DNA from: Anniella stebbinsi
Lineage: Eukaryota; Chordata; Lepidosauria; Squamata; Anniellidae
Assembly: GCA_029215795.1 (NCBI GenBank)
Contig: JARDYH010000001.1
Coordinates: 351,254,154-351,318,153 of the forward strand
DNA: 64,000 bases
Direction: 5' to 3'
The position numbers and the translations under genes were made by a program. The notes under the pieces were generated by a model. It saw nothing but the letters and a program-made list of their open reading frames with translations. It was not told the origin of the DNA and made no database searches. The number at the start of each line of letters is the position of its first letter. Positions within the stretch are counted from its first letter, which is position 1. Positions 1 to 11,994 of this stretch are shown piece by piece.

Positions 1-264
1 TTGCCATGCCTTCCGATGTCTTTTGGCTTGATTTGCAATTGGAGAGAACTGCCAAGCCCTCTAGCTATTTTCTCTCAGCCACACAGGTATCCATGTGGCT
101 TTTCAACATGGTTCCCACTTAATCCTAAAAAGTGTCATTCCCAAACCAGCAGTGAAGTGACAGGCCAAGCATACAACATGCTGGAGGATGTGAGAATTCA
201 ACTAGCAGCCATCACATGTTCAACATTGAACTATCTATACTTGCAAAATACAAGCTATAAAATC

Positions 265-289
265 TCTATCTATCATCTATCTATCTATC

Positions 290-334
<45 letters not shown>
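265..334. repeat. (CTAT)n microsatellite
   Basis: Near-perfect tetranucleotide run of CTAT/ATCT units with a few CATC interruptions near its start. It explains the low-complexity Leu/Ser/Ile/Tyr stretch of the open frame across this part of the window, which is therefore not a gene. Confidence 0.97.
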
Positions 335-496
335 ATCTTTCAATTGTCTATCGTCTTTCAAAACCTGAGGCATCTGAAAGTTCTATTAATATGAATTTAT
401 GCACCTATTTCATTTACACTCCACCCTTCAACAGGTTCCCAAGGCAGCTAAAAAAAACTTTACATTACAAGAACACAAGAAGAGCTGTGCTGGATC

Positions 497-1060
497 TACA
501 GGTGTGTAAATTCACCTGTGCCAGGCTTGTGGGCGCTTGCCCCATATCCGCTGCCATCCGCGAGTGCTCTCCAGGCCATGCAAGCTTCTTCTGAGGCCCA
601 GCTTAGCCTGGTGAATGCTTGGCAGCTGCCCACACATGTACCAAAATCAAGCACTTGCCCCTTCCACATTAATGGCAACTGCCATTGGTGTGAAAGGGGG
701 AAATGCACAATTTCAGGAGCCTCTGAAAATTTCACATTTCCCCCCTTTCATTTTAATGTCAGCTGCCATTAATGCACAGAGGAAAATAGGCAATTTCCAG
801 AACGTGGGATATCGTGCATCCACCCCTGTGCCAGTGGGGACCTTAGAGGCCCCATTGATGCAAGGGTAAAGGTGTGAATGGAGCATTCAATGGTGGCTGC
901 CATTAACATGGAAGGGGGAAGTGCGCGATTTTACAAGTGGCTGCAGGCAGCTGCCGAGCGCTTTCCGAGGTCTCGTGAGCACTCAGCAGTGGTCTGCGCT
1001 CATGAGTGGGGGCACCCAACTGGGTCCAGGGGACTGGACATAGGGGGGCATTGGCCTCCC
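497..1060. mobile_element. degenerate hAT-type MITE (family of 30001-30372)
   Basis: The left edge (TACAGGTGTGTAAATTCACC) is a decayed form of the TAGGGATG...CTCACC terminus seen at 46078. The interior shares the 'GCCATTAATGCA' and 'GGGGGAAGTGCGCAATTT'-like blocks with 16307-16708, 30001-30372 and 46977-47207. Bases 673-770 form an imperfect inverted repeat around CAGGAGCCTCTG. No clean right terminus or target duplication is visible, so the right border is approximate. Confidence 0.55.
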
Positions 1061-1084
1061 AACCCAGTCAGATGCTAGCAACAG

Positions 1085-1325
1085 CCCTAGCTGGATCAGA
1101 CCAAATGCCAAGCAACTCCTATGAGATGCCCATAAGGACATGGATGCAATAGCACCCACCTTTTCATATTCCCCAGCAAGTGGTATAAAGAGGCATACTG
1201 CCTCTGATACAGGAAGTAGCATATAGCCATCATATCTAGTAGATATTGATAGCCATATCCTCCATGAATTTGTCTAATCCCACTTTAAAGCCATCCGGGC
1301 TGGCACAAGTCATTTTGCTGTCTTT
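1085..1325 (-). mobile_element. CR1 LINE 3'-end fragment, antisense
   Basis: Reads CTGGATCAGACC..., then a segment matching the reverse complement of the CR1 3' region found in other copies here ('CCTCTGATAC', 'CTCCATGAATTTGTCTAAT', 'TTTAAAGCCATCC'). It is 5'-truncated and diverged; the octamer tail is lost. Confidence 0.8.
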
Positions 1326-1330
1326 AGGCA

Positions 1331-2468
1331 CAGGACAAGATGAAATTCCATTCCATGTACAGAAGCTAACCAGACTGGCAACTGAAACTTTGTTCAGCAT
1401 TAGTAATGGGACAGCGTCCTCCACTGCACCAGAGGACAACAAGCTAAGTTAGAAGGTGTAGGCCACACTGTGTAGCACAGAGAGCAATGCTCTCTAGCCC
1501 TTTGCCACTGCTCACCACTCTCCACAGCAACGGCACAAGCTCTCGCGCCATCTGTAGCAGGAGAAAAGCTGACACTGTCGTGACCCCCTCCCCATGTTCC
1601 CCTGCTCCAACACCCACCCATCTGCCTATCTGCATGTGCTCAGTCTCTTTGTCTTTCAGAAAACCTGTATCAGCTGACAAAAGTGATGGACACAGCTCTT
1701 CAGAGAATTTGAGAGTCTGAAATGTTTGAAGAAAGGGGTTGTTCCTCAGAGCCAGGCGTTGACTGGAAAGGTGTTCAAGGAGTTTACCAGTGCTGCAGGT
1801 GATGTCCCAGGACACCTCTCTTTCAAACCAGCTGCCTGTCCTCTATTAACTCTGGTTAAACAGAAGGTGGGTAACTGCTCCAGTGGAGGGGGTGACTCAG
1901 GAGATTGCCTGCAGCATAGGTAATCTCCTGGGACACCTCTGACTCTTCCTGGCTCTGAGGGAGAACCTCCTCAGAAGGAGGATTTTATACAAGGTGACTC
2001 TCTGAAGAGCTGTGTAGGCCACCCACCTTTTGACTCATTCTGTGAAGTTTTTAGAGTGAGTTAGAGGACAGGAGGCAGTTCTGGAGAGCCCCGCCATCTG
2101 TTTTCCTTCTGTGACATTTGCTATAGCGGGAGAGCAGGGCTAATGGGACTCTCTGGAGCACCTCCTAGCTCCACTGCCTCAGTCCAGTGATGCAGCACTG
2201 AGGAGCCCTCCTGGCAGTGGTGAGGGGAGCACAATTATCCATTCCCCCCACTCCACTGCCTGAGGTGCAGGATTCACCCTGCTTCATGGAAGGGCCGGTC
2301 CTGAAAGCCATCGAAGTTGCTACAACTACATCTACATTACTACATTTTGCAGTAGAGAATTCCATATTTTTAACTATGTGTTGCAGGAGGAAGTACTTCT
2401 GTTTTACCTGTCCTCTATCTCTCACCATTCAGCTTCATTGGATGGCCTCTGGTTTTAGTATTGGATGT

Positions 2469-2470
<2 letters not shown>
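1331..2470. other. no gene; region with large imperfect inverted repeats
   Basis: No convincing coding frame. Blocks on the two sides of ~1850 are inverted copies: 1696-1755 (GCTCTTCAGAGA...CAGAGCCAGG) against 1948-2012, and 1828-1850 (CCAGCTGCCTGTCCTCTATT) against 2056-2080. A small hairpin lies at about 1898-1930. This suggests a decayed palindromic DNA element, but no termini or target duplications were found. Confidence 0.4.

Positions 2471-2472
<2 letters not shown>

Positions 2473-2511
<39 letters not shown>
2473..2511. repeat. (GA)n microsatellite
   Basis: About 19 perfect GA dinucleotides. Confidence 0.97.
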
Positions 2512-3640
<1,129 letters not shown>

Positions 3641-3641
3641 G

Positions 3642-3669
3642 AGGAGAGAGAGAGAGAGAGAGAGAGAGA
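3642..3669. repeat. (GA)n microsatellite
   Basis: About 13 GA units, ending just before the hAT target duplication at 3671. Confidence 0.95.
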
Positions 3670-3678
3670 AATAAAGAC

Positions 3679-4213
3679 TAGTGCTGTGCCTAATCCTACC
3701 CCCCCCCCCATTTTCGGGAACTTTTTCTCTCCCTATGAAAGAGCCTTTTTGCCCCCTGCCTCTCTCACAGGGAAGGGGAGAATTTCAGAAAATGTTCTCC
3801 TTGGGGACAGCATTTCCACATACCTTTTTAAAGTGTAGCCAGTTGTTGAGGAGTCTTCTTACTATTTTTTTATGTTTTAAAAAAGAACACCCCCAGCACT
3901 TGGAAGAACCTAGCAGTTCTTCCTGAAGTTCTTGGAGACCATGTAACCTCACCCTCTCCAACAGGAATTCAGGAAGAACCTCTGGCCTCCTGAAAGTGCC
4001 GGGGTGTTTTTTTTTTAAAAAAAAATAGAAAGAAGCTCCTTCAACAACTGCCTACACTTAAACAGCTATGTGGAAACCCTGTTTCCCTTCCCCAAGGAGA
4101 AAATTCTCTGAAATTCTCATCTCTCCCAGCTTCTTTCACCAGAGTTTTCATTTTACCCAACCCCCCACAAAGTGCTGAAAAATGGAATAATCAAAATTCT
4201 CAGCACACCACTA
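3679..4213. mobile_element. hAT-type MITE with perfect 8-bp TSD
   Basis: Left terminus TAGTGCTGTGCC and right terminus CAGCACACCACTA are inverted. The flanking 8-mers are identical: ATAAAGAC at 3671-3678 and 4214-4221. An 8-bp duplication is the hallmark of hAT insertions. The interior is a long imperfect palindrome: the block at about 3770-3850 (GGGAAGGGGAGAATTTCAG, TTGTTGAGG) is the reverse complement of about 4040-4130. A second hairpin uses TTCTTCCTGAA against TTCAGGAAGAA. There is no coding capacity, so it is non-autonomous. A solo terminus of the same type occurs at 7151. Confidence 0.88.
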
Positions 4214-5168
4214 ATAAAGACTACAATATTGCAATCCAATTCTTTCCAATATCTTCATTATTCTCTTCCTTTCCCTCTGAACCAAGCATTCCAAACAAAG
4301 GCTACACTGAATTAAAAGTTTAGACAACATATTCAATTTATAATGATGATACAATCTGGATTTTGAGGGTTTTTTTAAAAATACGAACGCCTTTCGGCAA
4401 ACAAAATTGAATCTATCTACTACATACAATGTTATTCCTATAGAAGGTATTTCATGTGACAATTTATTTGCTTTCTGTCATGTTTGAACAACTATCTGTG
4501 ATCTGTTGCAGGTGAAAGGTGAGTTTATCATTAAGCTAATAAACTGAACAGATAATTCACAAAGTAGATCTCTCATTCCCCTTAAAATATTTTGACAGAT
4601 TTAAAACTGGTTAACACTTAACCTCATTTTGTAATTATGGAAAGTGCTGATATGTGTTCTGAAGACTCACAAATAAATATTATTTTTGTGATTAGAAAAC
4701 TTGTTACAATTCTCAATTATTTATTTCCCCCCCACAGACTTCCACTCTGTAAAAGAAAATGATGCAGACATTACTTTGGCATTCATGTAAATAGTGAGGC
4801 TACTTGGAACAGAGCCTGGGTGTTTAGAATCAGATATTTTGAGTTGTGTATGGGTGTTTTTTAAAAAGAAAATGAAAAAAGATTAAATATTATATTATTG
4901 GCATATAATTCAAAAAACATTGAAAATATCTCTTCCCCCCTCACCCCCAATGAAGTTCGCATATTTCTCTGTGTATGAGAGAGGAGAATGTTCATGAGAT
5001 TATGAGAGGTACCAACCTTCCTTAGGTAATCATGATCAAAACCTGGATACCAACCTTTTTATTCAACAGTTCTATAGAACAGTGTTATGTGGCAATTGCT
5101 CTTTGGATATGATCTGATCTAGACGCCCCCCCCCCCCCGGATCATCCAGAGCTACCCTATCTCAGCTG
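4214..5168. other. no gene; AT-rich single-copy sequence
   Basis: AT-rich, with homopolymer runs and a poly-C tract near 5127-5139. No open frame, repeat family or RNA gene is recognised. Confidence 0.5.
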
Positions 5169-5176
5169 CTTTGAGG

Positions 5177-5931
5177 ATAGGGATGCTTGCAGGCCTGGCC
5201 CAAGGAATCTTGCTGCCTCAGGCAAGCTGGCTGTGCCACACACCCCACTGTTCTTGCTGTTGCCTCCCGCACTCGCAGCCACCCCCGCCCACGTCCCCGC
5301 ATGCCTCCCTCCCTCCCTGCTGGGCTGGCCAGACGCCTGGCCTCTCCCTTACTGACTCACTCAGCTGCTCTCTCGCTTCTGTGTGGGTGCTACTTCCGCC
5401 TTCTGCCCCAACTATCGCAGCCTTCTGCCCCAACTATCACAGGTGGCCGGGGCAAAGGGGAGGAGTGATTGGGCAGGCAGGAACAAGTGGCCAACCGGCT
5501 GCCCAAGCAAGTAGGTTGGAGAGCGGGTGGTGGCTGAAGCCTACGGCGGCCTCCCTGGCAGGGGCAGGGCGAGTGGCACAATTTGTTCCAGCTGGTTGCT
5601 TGCTCCTCCTGGTGTGGCTTCTGCTCCCACCTTGTGCCCCAGCTATTCCAAGAGGTCCCACAAGGGGTTGGCCAGGGCCAATCTCTCAGAATAGCTCATA
5701 GGAGACCCATGGGTCTCTAGGACACAAGGCAGCAGTAAGTGGCTGGCCAGGTGCCTGAGCAAGGATGGGAGCGGCTGGACAAGCAGGTAGGCTAGGCAGG
5801 CAGCAGCTGAAGACCCAGCCACCCACAGCATGAAGAAGTAGCAGCCCTCCTGGCAGGGACAGGGTGGAGAGAGCAGGGCAATTTGCTGCTCTTTCCTGCT
5901 CTGCCGCCTGATGCAGGCACATGGCCCCCTA
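5177..5931. repeat. GC-rich repeat with internal ~280-bp duplication
   Basis: GC-rich block in AT-rich surroundings. About 5440-5640 and about 5720-5910 are diverged direct copies of each other: both carry an AAGTGGC-rich start, AAGCAGGTAGGCT-like centre, GGCTGAAG, CCTCCCTGGCAGGG and GGCAATTTG blocks. The edges, TAGGGATG and CCCCCTA, resemble hAT termini, but no matching target duplication is present. The overlapping proline-rich frames on both strands are a base-composition effect. Confidence 0.5.
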
Positions 5932-6329
5932 GATGCAACATAACTCGACATCATCAAGCTTCTCTAAATTCCAGCTCAGAGCTCCTGTCTGCAACAGGTT
6001 TAGTCTTCTTTTTTTTCTTTTTTTTAATGAAAATTCATGCATATGTTTGTGCATTGTTTTCCAAATGCATGCATCAAACGTGCGTGCATTTTTTGAAATG
6101 CACCTAGTCTTCTGCACTGACAAGCGGTGGTCCTCATCACCGCCAGATGGCAGTGGAGACTGCTGCTGAACCTGTACTGGGGATAGAACTCAGCACCTTC
6201 GATAGCTCCTTTAGACTTCTGGCTGGTTCTGAATGAAACCCAGAATGGATTCACAGCCCCTCCAAAATCGGAGGCACCAGCCTCCATTGTCAGATGGCCA
6301 GACCCCATGCAGCTGTATCCTATAACAAA
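5932..6329. repeat. two decayed repeat fragments, no gene
   Basis: Bases 6030-6110 consist of spaced GTGCAT/TGCATG words, like the 'GTGCATTTTT' family at 24001 and 40330. Bases 6130-6325 share blocks (CTGGTTCTGA-TGAAACCC, GGATTCACA, CTAGCCTCCA-like, CATGCAGCTGTA) with 41470-41575. Confidence 0.5.
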
Positions 6330-6677
6330 GGTCCCCTCTACAAGAATTTGGTTTGACTCCCGGTTGGCCGATTATGTGCATCTTCTTGCAATCGCTTTTA
6401 CGCCTAATCCCTATGCACGGGAGGCGGTGAAGCGCATTACCGGTTGTACAAAACATGCTTTAAAGGTGTTTAAATGTGGAGAATCACTTGTTTACATAGT
6501 CATAAGGCGCTTTCACTCCTGCGGTAAATTAAAATTTGCTATTTAACGCGCATTCGATAATGCGCATAATCGGACAGAAAAAGCGCCTCAACCCCACCGA
6601 TTTGCACTCCGTTCATGTGGAGGTAAAATCGGTAATGCGCTTTGAAAGAGCTTTAAATCACTCTTGTAGAGGCACCC
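6330..6677 (+). mobile_element. GCGC-rich PIF/Harbinger-like MITE, copy 1
   Basis: Left terminus GGTCCCCTCTACAAG and right terminus CTTGTAGAGGCACCC are inverted. The flanks are AAA on both sides (6327-6329 and 6678-6680), fitting the 3-bp duplication of PIF/Harbinger elements. It is a full-length inverted-orientation relative of 48038-48380. The interior carries repeated words centred on GCGC, for example AAGCGCATTA, ATAATGCGCATAATCG and TAATGCGCTTT; I count six GCGC here against thirteen in the other copy. The difference suggests CpG decay. No coding frame. Confidence 0.82.
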
Positions 6678-6680
6678 AAA

Positions 6681-7227
6681 GAAACCATACTTCTTTGTTG
6701 CCCTTCCCCTCCATGAGACAGATGGGTCAAGCTCCTGGATCCCACAAGGCCAACCTGCTTTGGGGGGGGATCTCGTGGGGGGAGGGGCTGTGCACAGCCC
6801 TAGTGCTAATGCACCGATAGTAGACTTGTGCACAAATGACCTCTTGAAATTGCCCATGCAATTAATGGGCAGAGCAATTGGGGAGACAATTTTACCAAAT
6901 TTCCTGGGGAAGAAGGAACTTTCAACAGTTTCTCCCAGGCAGAGCTCCCCCATTGGCAGTGGCTGTAGCAGAGCCTCTTCCTTTTTTCCAAAGGGTGTTT
7001 CAGGTGTTTTGTGTTGCCACTGCAAGCGGCAACATTGTCAGTTGTGTTGGCAGTCCGGCGTCCATTTTGCATCCACCACAAGATGTGTATGTGGGGGCGG
7101 GGGCGGGGCGGGTAGGTGTATCTTGCCTAGCTCCAGGGAAGACGTAGAACTAGTGCTGTGCCAAAATCTGTCCTCCAACTTTCTGAAACTTTTCTCCCCC
7201 CACAAAAGAGGCTCACATTGTTCTGCC
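6681..7227. repeat. unclassified repeat, inverse of ~10830-11010, plus solo hAT terminus
   Basis: About 6838-6970 (CTCTTGAAATT, AATGGGCAGAG, AACAGTTTCTCC) matches the reverse complement of about 10860-10985, so both belong to one repeat family. At 7151 TAGTGCTGTGCC repeats the left terminus of the element at 3679, and the copy is then cut off by the palindromic element at 7228. Confidence 0.45.
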
Positions 7228-7531
7228 TAGGGTGACCATATGGAAAGGAGAACAGGGCTCCTGTGTCTTTAACAAGGGAATTTCAGCAGGCATCATTTGT
7301 ATGCATGCGGCACCTGGTGAAATTCCCTCTTCATCACAACACTTAAGCAGGAGCTCTGTCCTCTTTTGTATCTAGTCACTCTAGCTATATTCCTGCAGCT
7401 TTAACTGTTGTGTTGAAGAGGGAATTTCACCAGGTGCTGCCTGCATACAAATGACACCTGCTGAAAATCCCTTTTCTATGCAACTGTTAAAGATACAGGA
7501 GCCCTGCCCTCTTTTCCATATGGTCATCCCA
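7228..7531 (+). mobile_element. palindromic hAT-type MITE, copy 1
   Basis: Terminus TAGGGTGACCATATGG, mirrored by CCATATGGTCATCCCA. The two arms are near-perfect inverted repeats around a ~40-nt asymmetric spacer (CCTCTTTTGTATC...CTCTAGCTATA). The spacer order defines + orientation, shared with 27981 and 42477. About a dozen bases are missing from the left arm (the AGTTGCATAG block). The flanks GTTCTGCC and TTCTCAGG do not match, so the target duplication has decayed. No coding frame. Confidence 0.88.
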
Positions 7532-9440
7532 TTCTCAGGGTGCTTTATAATTTATTTTTGTGGTATTTTTGAGCTTACCTAATCACTGCCAGGAAGCTGA
7601 GGGCACTGTGCAGTTGTGTTTTGTTTCTATTACACATCTCTTCATCGCTATTCAGCCTCCCAGGCTGCCTCTGCTTCCTGACCTGAAAAAAAGCCATATG
7701 GCAGAAATTACCACATGTTGCCTTTCCCTGGGCTTTGACTGAAGTGTGGGAAGCCAAGGATTTTACAAGCTGCCAGAGATATGATTTTATAATGAAAGGC
7801 TGGACACTCAAGCACACTCCTTGGTCACCTGATAAGTAAGCGCAACCCATTACAAGTTCCGTGAAATGCCCTTTGCCTTTGAATTCCTTTTCAAAAGCAT
7901 TTCCTTCTCTATCAAGTTGAATGAGAAGGGTTGAAAACAGAAATGCAGGAGACATTTTTGGCACAGCACTAATTGATAGTGCTATATAAATAGAGAATGG
8001 AGGTCTCTCCTCACCCTGCCTAAACAGAAGGCTGGGCATCCTCTGCTTTGACACATGCCACTTTTGAGGGTTTCATCTAGTGTAGCCATGACTTTCTAGC
8101 CAGTTATTTTTAGATTCCCACTCAGGCTAAAGTTCCATTTGCAAAAGGTTGGCTCCAGATGAAATTTCCTCTTACCCCCCCCCCCCAAAACCCTATTTTG
8201 TCAAGGTCACACTTCCTTGAGTTTTGACAAGCAATTGAAAGTAGCTATTCTGATGCAAATTAGAATCTGTCTTAATGCCTCTTCAGTCACTAGTGTGTGT
8301 GTGTGTAAAGCTTTCTTTTATTTTGATCTTCTTGCTAGGTCCATTGTTGGGAGTTCCCCCCCCCCCCCGACCTCCACTGCAGGTCAAGCCAGACAAGTCT
8401 AGCTAAATTAGAAAGTTCTGGGACATGCAAGCACATGTTAAATGTAAGAGTGAAGAAACTGTCCACAAAAATGGCTCCAAGAAACTTCATTTGGAGAGGA
8501 AAAGTTGTTAGAATAGGAAATTTCATATATATATATGTAATGAAATCAGGGCAAGTATTCCGTAATTACTGTACATTTCACAAAACCACTGCCTTGAAGC
8601 CAGGGATTCCAGACTTACAAGTAATAAACCTGTCAAAACTTTAACTCTTTCAGCATCCCTTGAATGTTCTTGAACTGAATGCTCTTTTGATTTGGATTCC
8701 CTCCCTCCCACACTTTGGTCTCAACAACAACAAAAAAGACATCCTCATTCCAGGTAATTACCACCCTTCTTTTCCCAGTCTTACAGCTCCATAAGATGAG
8801 CTATTGTACTAAATAATTAGCACATGCCGTTCAGAATATTATAAGAATTATATGCAACATCAAGCAGGAACTATACACTGACACATGGCCATATTTTCCA
8901 CGAAATGTGCTAAACAGAAATTAAATGCTGGCAACAGGTGCATCCAAAACAAGTTATTAATTGTGAGCAAAGTGCCAGTGTGGAGGGGGGGGGGACAGCT
9001 AACCATAATATTTAACCATTAAGATAGCAAAGCATGTGAAAGGATGATATTGATTTGAACCACGACCTCCTTATATGCGCTCTTACAAAAACGTGCATCC
9101 AAAGCTTGATTGCCAAATTGTGTTTGCAGTGCATTTCATAAAAAGCACACACATTGATTTATAATTTATTAAGTAATTGCTGTGAGGATGTTGCTGAAAA
9201 CAAAAGGGGGGGGGGAAAGCACCCTGCATTTAACGAGCGAGATTTAAAAGGATCTGTTGTACAACACTTTGCAAGGAAAACATGAATTCTCTTTCATCTG
9301 GCATTAATGAAGATTTCCAAAGTATTTAATTTACTGAAGAGTATATAGTGAAAAGTCCATTCTTATGCAGAAGGATCTATTTGCCTAGGGGCAGCAGCGG
9401 GGTGAGTGGGAGCCACAAGACAGCAAAGCAGGGCCACATG
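7532..9440. other. no gene; poly-C tracts and single-copy sequence
   Basis: Contains poly-C runs near 8176 and 8357, a short GT run at 8296-8308 and poly-G near 8986 and 9207. About 9040-9330 is repeat-free AT-rich sequence of the kind listed as possible conserved non-coding DNA. A hAT-like right end (GCACAGCACTA) lies at 7961-7971. No coding gene is seen. Confidence 0.5.
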
Positions 9441-9995
9441 CATAAGAACATAAGAAGAACCATGCTGGATCAGACCAAGCATCCAACACTCTGCTCACAC
9501 AGTGGCCAAACAGCTGTCGACCAGGAACCCATAAGCAGGACACAGGTGCAACAGCACCCTCCCACCCATGTTCCCCAGCAACTGGTGTATACAGGCTTAC
9601 TGCCTCTGATACTGGGAGGAGCACATAGCCATCAGGACTAATACCCATTGATCGCCTTCTCCACCAGGAATTTATCCAACCCCCTTTTAAAGTCATCCAA
9701 ATTGGTGGCCATCACCACATCTTGAGGTAGTGAATTCCATAGTTTAATTATGCATTGTGTGAAGAAGTCCTTTTTATCTGTCCTGAATCTCCCACCAATC
9801 AGGTTCAGAGGATGACCTCTTTGGGTTCTAGTATTATGGGAGAGGGAGAAAAATGCCTTCCTATCCACATTCTCCATACCAGGCATGATTTTGTACTCCT
9901 CTGTCATGTCTTCCTTTACCCTCCTTTTTCCTAAGCTAAACAACCCCAGCTGGTGTAACCTTCCCTCACAGGGGAGTTGCTCTAGCCCCTATGCA
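9441..9995 (-). mobile_element. CR1 LINE 3' end, antisense; longest copy
   Basis: Starts with CATAAGAACATAAGAAG, the reverse complement of the (TTCTTATG)n octamer tail typical of CR1. On the minus strand, 9638-9943 encodes 101 residues with motifs of the C-terminal end of CR1-type polyproteins: SLSHNTRTQRGHPLNL, KLWNSLPQDVV and FKRGLDKFL. The match then runs to GGGGAGTTGCTCTAGCCCC near 9970-9990. It is 5'-truncated, as is usual for LINE copies, and lies directly upstream of the hAT element at 10080. Confidence 0.92.
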
Positions 9996-10079
9996 GTCTG
10001 CAGCCTGTGTGTTGCCGACTCTTGTGCTAGACCAAATGGCAGCACAGTGTAGATTCTGAGACAGACCATTGGTCCTTCT

Positions 10080-10818
10080 TAGGGTGTCCAGATCGCCCGG
10101 GGTTTCCCGGTCCTAACTGGGAAACCTAGGCCGATCCGGGCCAATGGGGGGGTGGTGGGGGAAAACCGGGGGGGTGGGGGTGTCACGCGGCGGTGGCAGC
10201 GAGCGGCGGTGGTAGACCCAGCGGTGGTGGCGGCGGCGGAGCCCGGGAAGCAGCCATCCCAGCAAGTAAGTGCCCCCCCTCGTGCCTCACACTCCTTACC
10301 TGCAGGGGCGTCCGCTTCCCTCCAGAGCGCGAGGCGTGAGGGGGGCACTTACCTGCTGGGGCGGCTGCTTCCCGGGCTCCGCCGCCGCCACCGCCGCCGG
10401 GTCCGCCGCTGCCGGGTCCTCCACCGCCGGGTCCTCCACCACCGCCAGGTCTTTCGCCGCCGCTGCCAGGCTCGTGAGGCCAGAGGCCGCACGGAAGAGA
10501 CGGGAGAGGGCCGGATCCGGAAGTGATGTAATCGGCCCTCTCCCGCCTCTTCCACGCGGCCTCTGGCCTTACAAGCCCAGCAGCGGCGGCGAAGGACCTG
10601 GCGGTGGTGGAGGAAGACTCGGCGGTGGCGGGGGACCTGGGGGCAGCGGAGGACCCGGCGTGGGCGGCAGCGGAGGACCCGGCGCGGGTGGCAGAGGAAG
10701 AGAACCCGGTAGGTCCAGGCTGGTGTTTTTTTGGGGGGTGGCTTGGTGGGGGGGTTGTTTTGGGTGGGGGGGGGCGGGGAGGGACCGGGATTTTGGTTTC
10801 CAAAATCTGGTCACCCTA
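10080..10818. mobile_element. CpG-rich hAT-like element
   Basis: Terminus TAGGGTGTCCAGAT, mirrored by ATCTGGTCACCCTA, with the secondary blocks CCCGGGGTTTCC and GGACCGGGATTTTGG. The interior is extremely GC- and CpG-rich, with (GGC/GCC)n stretches. It holds two internal inverted repeats: about 10228-10270 against 10335-10390 (GCGGAGCCCGGGAAGCAG and complement), and about 10478-10516 against 10534-10572 (AGGCCAGAGGCCGC and complement). Flanks GTCCTTCT and TCAGTAGT do not match, so the duplication is lost or a border is off. Long Arg/Gly/Pro frames on both strands are composition artefacts. Confidence 0.72.
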
Positions 10819-11099
10819 TCAGTAGTGTCTCTACTGGCTGGAAAGGAGCTACCTCCAATGCTAATAGTGGGGCCACCCGCCCCGTTCAGAAACTGTTGGA
10901 ATACTCCTCCCCCTGGAGAAAGCTGGTGACATGGTCCTGCCCAATTTCTCTGCCCACCAATAGGATGAAGAATTTTGAGAGGCCATGTCTGCACATATGT
11001 AGTTGAGCCTACAGATGCTGGGTAGGTGAGTTGAGTAGATAGCTGAGCCTGCTGCACCCTCAGCCAAATACCTTCGATCTGACCTTGCACTCAGAGGCT

Positions 11100-11480
11100 A
11101 AGATCTGTTTGAAACAGTGAACCTTAAATAACACCTTAACTACTATTACAGTGTTTTTCCCCTCCAGGTAAATGAACTTCATTCTGTAGCTCAAAGTTCG
11201 TTCTGTGAGCATCCTCTATTTCAATTCTTTTGTGCGCGTGTGTTGAAAGCAAATGGGGTTTAATTATAATTCACATTCTCTGCTGCTCTTACAACCTCTC
11301 AAGTCATGAAGTCTCAAATGGATTTATTGATACTTTGAAAAATATGTAAAAATAAATAATCAGCTGTCACTCTCCATATCGCGGCTCTGTTTTCTTTAAC
11401 ATTCTTATGTCAGATTCTATAAACTCCGGCGAGGGTCTCGGTACTCTGTGCGCGACTTGGCAGCTTTAATGACACACATT
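11100..11480. other. repeat-free AT-rich segment, possible conserved non-coding element
   Basis: Shows no similarity to repeats elsewhere in the window. It contains homeodomain-like words (TTTAATTATAATTC, CTTTAATGACA) and ends in a mixed stretch with TCGCGGCTC and GTGCGCGAC. The absence of decayed-repeat features in an otherwise repeat-packed interval is the only evidence. Confidence 0.3.
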
Positions 11481-11885
11481 AACACTTCTGGCAAAAAAAT
11501 GTTTTGAAAACCCTGATGTAACAAATCCTTTGGATTTTGCAAAGTAAAGTGGTTCAAGGTGGCGTGCTCCATGGAAAACACGTTTTCCCTGGGCACTCGC
11601 GCAAACAGCTGTGGGCCAGCTTGCCTCGGCAGGGTAGAAAAATCCTTGGTGAGACCATCTTTCAGTAGTGTGGAAGTTAATACACCAAGTCAATTGAAAC
11701 CATCCACATATGTGGCTGCGTTTCTTCATCTTCCCTCAAACCATGTATTTATTTTAAACATATTTGAGCTGAGGAGGAGCATAATTTATTTTCTGAAATT
11801 CCTGGCACCTAGATTTGGATAGCTGTCATGGCTTAAAATAGCTTGTGCCAGCAGAGCTCAAGTGCCATGTGGCAAAGGGACAAGC

Positions 11886-11994
11886 CTAGCCCATGGGCCA
11901 GGGATGGGGAACAGGTTGTCCAACGCCAATTCCCATCATCCCTAATCATTGGCTATGCTGGCTAGGGCTGATGGGAGCTGCAATCCAACTGCTG
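11886..11994. repeat. dispersed repeat ('ATGGGGAACAGG...GATGGGAGCTGCAATCCAAC')
   Basis: A short imperfect inverted repeat: CCAATTCCCATCATCCCTA near 11929 against AGGGCTGATGGGAGCTG near 11966. A related block (GATGGGGAACTTCTGGCCCTCC) is at 54073-54140. This type of sequence is widespread in reptile genomes. Confidence 0.55.

Noticed and set aside
1..594. 197-residue frame at the window start
   Set aside because: A large part is translated CTAT microsatellite, and no protein motif is present.
5171..5701. 176-residue proline/serine-rich frame
   Set aside because: GC-rich repeat with competing frames on the other strand; no domain.
10183..10929. Long overlapping Gly/Arg/Pro/Ser-rich frames on both strands
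   Set aside because: They come from (GGC)n-type CpG-rich transposon sequence. Several frames on both strands are open at once, and none has a domain.
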